DNA of 16,847 nucleotides from Luteococcus sp043424415 (GTDB lineage: Bacteria > Actinomycetota > Actinomycetes > Propionibacteriales > Propionibacteriaceae). The position numbers and the translations under genes were made by a program. Each line of letters begins with the position of its first letter. The first letter of the stretch is position 1. This document shows positions 15,002-16,847 of the stretch, one piece after another. The notes under the pieces were generated by a model. The model did not search any database. It saw only the letters and a list, made by a program, of their open reading frames with translations, and was not told the DNA's origin. The stretch is from assembly GCF_043424415.1 (NCBI RefSeq), contig NZ_JBHWOO010000024.1, forward strand, positions 1 through 16,847. The letters run 5' to 3'.

Positions 15002-15766
15002 TCAGGACTCGACGCGGGCCTCGGCCTGCGCGGGCAGGGCAACGTTCTCGTCGGTCAGGCCCTTGTACAGGGCGCCGGCGATGACGGCACCGATGATCGG
15101 TGCCACCCAGAAGAGCCAGACCTGGCCCAGCGCCCAGTCACCCTGGAAGACGGCGACGGCCAGCGAACGGGCCGGGTTCACCGAGGTGTTGGTGACGGGG
15201 ATGGAGACCAGGTGGATCAGGGTCAGGCCCAGGCCGATGGCGATCGGGGCGAAGCCCTTCGGGGCGCGGTCGTCGGTGGAGCCGAGGATGATGAACAGGA
15301 AGATCGCGGTCAGCACGACCTCGCACACCAGGCAGGCCAGCAGCGAGAAGCCCGCGGGGGAGTGGGCGCCGTAGCCATTGGAGGCGAAGCCCGAGGCGGA
15401 GGCGGAGAAGCCGTCCTTGCCGGAGGCGATCAGGTACAGGATGCCGGCACCGACGATGCCGCCGATGACCTGGGTGACGATGTAGGGCAGCACGGCCTTG
15501 GCCTCGACGCGCTTGGCGGCGAACAGGCCCAGGGTGACGGCGGGGTTGAAGTGGCCGCCCGACAGGTGGCCGAAGGCGTAGGCGCCGGTCATCACGGTCA
15601 GGCCGAAGGCCAGGGCGACACCGACGAACCCGATGCCCATGTTGACGGGGGTGGGGTCGTCGGACAGGACCTTGGCGGCCAGCACGGCCGAGCCACAGCC
15701 ACCGAGCACGAGCCACAGGGTGCCGAGGAATTCGGCGACGAGGCGGGACTTCATGGAAACATTCAT
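15002..15766 (-). CDS. aqpZ: Aquaporin Z (water channel, MIP family)
   Basis: The 254-residue protein has six membrane helices and both signature half-helices: GGHFNPAVTLG (NPA at 74-76) and TNTSVNPARS (NPA at 197-199). The selectivity filter can be read by alignment with E. coli AqpZ: F54, H185, T194 and R200 match F43, H174, T183 and R189, which marks a narrow water-selective channel rather than a glycerol facilitator. The segment LIHLVSIPVTNTSVNPARS is nearly the same as in E. coli AqpZ. The loop at about 115-140 (GKDGFSASASGFASNGYG) is typical of AqpZ. The start at 15766 has AGGGG 9 nt upstream (15776-15780); an ATG four codons downstream (15754) lacks one. The gene appears monocistronic with its own terminator. 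Confidence 0.96.
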   Translation of the reverse strand: MNVSMKSRLVAEFLGTLWLVLGGCGSAVLAAKVLSDDPTPVNMGIGFVGVALAFGLTVMTGAYAFGHLSGGHFNPAVTLGLFAAKRVEAKAVLPYIVTQVIGGIVGAGILYLIASGKDGFSASASGFASNGYGAHSPAGFSLLACLVCEVVLTAIFLFIILGSTDDRAPKGFAPIAIGLGLTLIHLVSIPVTNTSVNPARSLAVAVFQGDWALGQVWLFWVAPIIGAVIAGALYKGLTDENVALPAQAEARVES

Positions 15767-15795
15767 GTACTACTACCCCTTGTCAGGCCGCCTGG

Positions 15796-15808
15796 GACGG
15801 TGACCGTC
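15796..15808. promoter_or_regulatory. Palindrome in the aqpZ leader
   Basis: GACGGT-G-ACCGTC is a perfect inverted repeat with 6-bp arms, 30 bp upstream of the aqpZ start codon. It could be an operator or a small RNA hairpin near the ribosome binding site. The binding protein is unknown. Confidence 0.4.
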
Positions 15809-15828
15809 GAAACAAAACCTGCCCGCGG

Positions 15829-15854
15829 AACGCCTTTGACCCGACTGATTTCCC
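15829..15854 (-). promoter_or_regulatory. Possible ECF-sigma-type promoter of aqpZ
   Basis: On the minus strand GGGAAA (15854-15849), 16 bases, then CGTT (15832-15829) resembles promoters of SigH/SigR-like stress sigma factors (GGAA...GTT). Transcription would start about 55 bp upstream of the aqpZ start. The match is short and could be chance. No clear sigma-A promoter is seen in this region. Confidence 0.25.
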
Positions 15855-15859
15855 ACGAC

Positions 15860-15873
15860 CTCGAGAAATCGAG
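15860..15873. repeat. Small inverted repeat upstream of aqpZ
   Basis: CTCGA, GAAA, TCGAG: a 5-bp inverted repeat just upstream of the proposed aqpZ promoter. It could be an operator half-pair. The evidence is only the symmetry. Confidence 0.3.
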
Positions 15874-15973
15874 CTTTCAACCAAGGTAACAGTGCGCCGC
15901 CCGTCGGCTGCGCCAATTCACCCCCCATGGCGCCCAAGAACTTCCGGCGAACATCTCAGGAACGCCCGTGGCC

Positions 15974-16046
15974 CGCGGAAACAGACGAAATCCTGCACGC
16001 CGCTGTGTCTTGAACCGTCAAATGACGCAGAACGTCTGTTTCCGCG
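15974..16046. repeat. 73-bp structure bounded by perfect 14-bp inverted repeats
   Basis: CGCGGAAACAGACG at 15974-15987 and its exact reverse complement at 16033-16046 enclose 45 bp. Inside is a further small palindrome, CGTCA-AA-TGACG (16016-16027). The element starts 7 bp after the stop codon of the XPB-type helicase gene (minus strand). It may be that gene's terminator with a large loop, a pair of protein sites, or a miniature mobile element; I see no target-site duplication. Confidence 0.6.
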
Positions 16047-16052
16047 AGCGAC

Positions 16053-16847
16053 TCAATCCCCGGCCAAGTCATCCGCGTCGATGATCCGGTAGGCATAGCC
16101 CTGCTCGGCCAGGAAGCGCTGGCGGTGCTGGGCGAACTCGGCATCGGGGGTGTCGCGGCTGACCACGGCGTAGAAGCGGGCGGTGCGTCCGTCCTTGGGG
16201 CGCAGCAGCCGTCCCAGACGCTGGGCCTCCTCCTGCCGCGAGCCGAAGGCACCCGAGACCTGGATGGCCACCTCGGCGCTCGGCAGGTCGATCGAGAAGT
16301 TGGCCACCTTGCTCACCACGAGCAGGTCGATCTCACCACTGCGGAAGCGGTTGTAGATGTCCTCGCGCTGCTTGTTGCTGGTGGCGCCGGTGATCAGCTC
16401 TGCCCCCAGGCGCTCGGCCAGCTCCTCCAGCTGGTCGACGTACTGGCCGATCACCAGGGTGGGCTGGCCCCGGTGGCGCTCCACCAGGTCCAGCACCACC
16501 TGGGTCTTGGCCTCGCTGGTGGCGGCCAGCCGGTAGCGCACGTCCGGTTCGGCGGTCGCCACCGCCATCCGCTCCCGGTCGGACAGGGTCACCCGTACCT
16601 CGACGCAGTCGGCCGGGGCGATCCACCCCTGCGCCTCGAGCTCCTTCCAGGGCGCGTCATAGCGTTTGGGGCCGATCAGGCTGAAGACATCCCCCTCGCG
16701 GCCGTCCTCCCGCACCAGCGTGGCGGTCAGACCCAGGCGACGGCGGGCCTGCAGGTCGGCGGTCATCCGGAAGACCGGGGCGGGCAGCAGGTGCACCTCG
16801 TCGTAGATCACCAGCCCCCAGTCGCGGGCGTCGAAGAGCTCCAGGTG
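16053..16847 (-). CDS. XPB/Rad25-type DNA helicase, 3' part (5' end outside window)
   Basis: The visible 264 residues are the C-terminal part of a superfamily 2 helicase of the bacterial XPB family, a 3'-to-5' helicase linked to DNA repair. The frame is open to the window edge, so the protein continues beyond it and the GTG at 16811 is internal. Helicase motif II (DEVH in VIYDEVHLLP) is followed by motif III GLTATLVRED, where the R-E-D is a hallmark of XPB. Later come QPTLVIGQYVDQLEEL (motif IV), VVSKVANFSIDLP (motif V) and SRQEEAQRLGRLLRPK (motif VI). The C-terminal end YRIIDADDL is usual for actinobacterial members. Walker A and the N-terminal damage-recognition domain would lie outside this window. 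Confidence 0.95.
   Translation of the reverse strand, partial: HLELFDARDWGLVIYDEVHLLPAPVFRMTADLQARRRLGLTATLVREDGREGDVFSLIGPKRYDAPWKELEAQGWIAPADCVEVRVTLSDRERMAVATAEPDVRYRLAATSEAKTQVVLDLVERHRGQPTLVIGQYVDQLEELAERLGAELITGATSNKQREDIYNRFRSGEIDLLVVSKVANFSIDLPSAEVAIQVSGAFGSRQEEAQRLGRLLRPKDGRTARFYAVVSRDTPDAEFAQHRQRFLAEQGYAYRIIDADDLAGD

Noticed and set aside
14902..15042. N-terminal extension of the DUF72 protein (47 residues)
   Set aside because: The extension is low-complexity and crosses the aqpZ terminator; family alignment and an upstream -10-like box favour the ATG at 14901.
14870..15889. Plus-strand open frame of 339 codons opposite aqpZ
   Set aside because: Gly/Gln/Asp-rich shadow product; the opposite strand has both aquaporin NPA motifs.
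15892..16092. Small plus-strand open frame (66 codons) in the XPB-aqpZ gap
   Set aside because: No ribosome binding site or family resemblance; it crosses the inverted-repeat element and runs into the XPB gene on the other strand.

Overview
The window is GC-rich DNA with actinobacterial gene content: a GroEL2-type chaperonin under tandem CIRCE operators, an actinobacterial HelD, a bacterial XPB helicase, a serine hydrolase fused to FG-GAP repeats, and several likely leaderless promoters of the form TANNNT-N6-start. A secreted lipase related to propionibacterial and other actinobacterial lipases makes Propionibacteriales a reasonable guess, but no rRNA or tRNA is present to settle it. The region looks chromosomal. 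I see no insertion sequence, phage gene, CRISPR array or tRNA. Nearly all of it is coding, and two convergent gene pairs overlap at their 3' ends.

Left part (1-3805): groL on the plus strand has a promoter overlapped by CIRCE, a structured leader and a strong bidirectional hairpin after its stop. It converges on a secreted lipase gene (minus strand) that is broken by a frameshift and seems to have lost its C-terminal catalytic histidine. A divergent intergenic region with a perfect 17-nt palindrome separates the lipase from cutC (plus).

Middle (3750-7883): yfhO (minus) is divergent from a gtrB-like and a gtrA-like gene (plus; they overlap by 8 nt). Together these three form a complete polyprenyl-phosphate-linked glycosylation module: GtrB loads a sugar onto the lipid, GtrA flips it, and the GT-C-type YfhO transfers it to a cell-envelope polymer. 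Both sides of the divergent promoter region look leaderless. A cluster of three hairpins then separates gtrA from the convergent gene for the FG-GAP serine hydrolase.

Right part (7884-16847): helD lies upstream of the serine hydrolase gene on the minus strand. Between helD and the next operon sits a relic of an esterase gene, cut at both ends. A two-gene lipoprotein/OmpA-domain operon (minus) is divergent from a Nudix hydrolase gene (plus), and the intergenic space holds a tandem 10-bp repeat with an 11-bp period. The Nudix gene overlaps a DUF72 gene tail to tail. Next comes aqpZ (minus) with its own terminator, then an AT-richer intergenic region carrying a 73-bp structure bounded by perfect 14-bp inverted repeats. 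Last is the 3' part of an XPB-type helicase gene that runs off the right edge.

I did not find a convincing wholly new system. The best leads are the yfhO/gtrB/gtrA module with its symmetric leaderless promoters, the operator-like direct repeat at 13574-13594, the 14-bp inverted-repeat element at 15974-16046, and the possibly temperature-sensitive groL leader.
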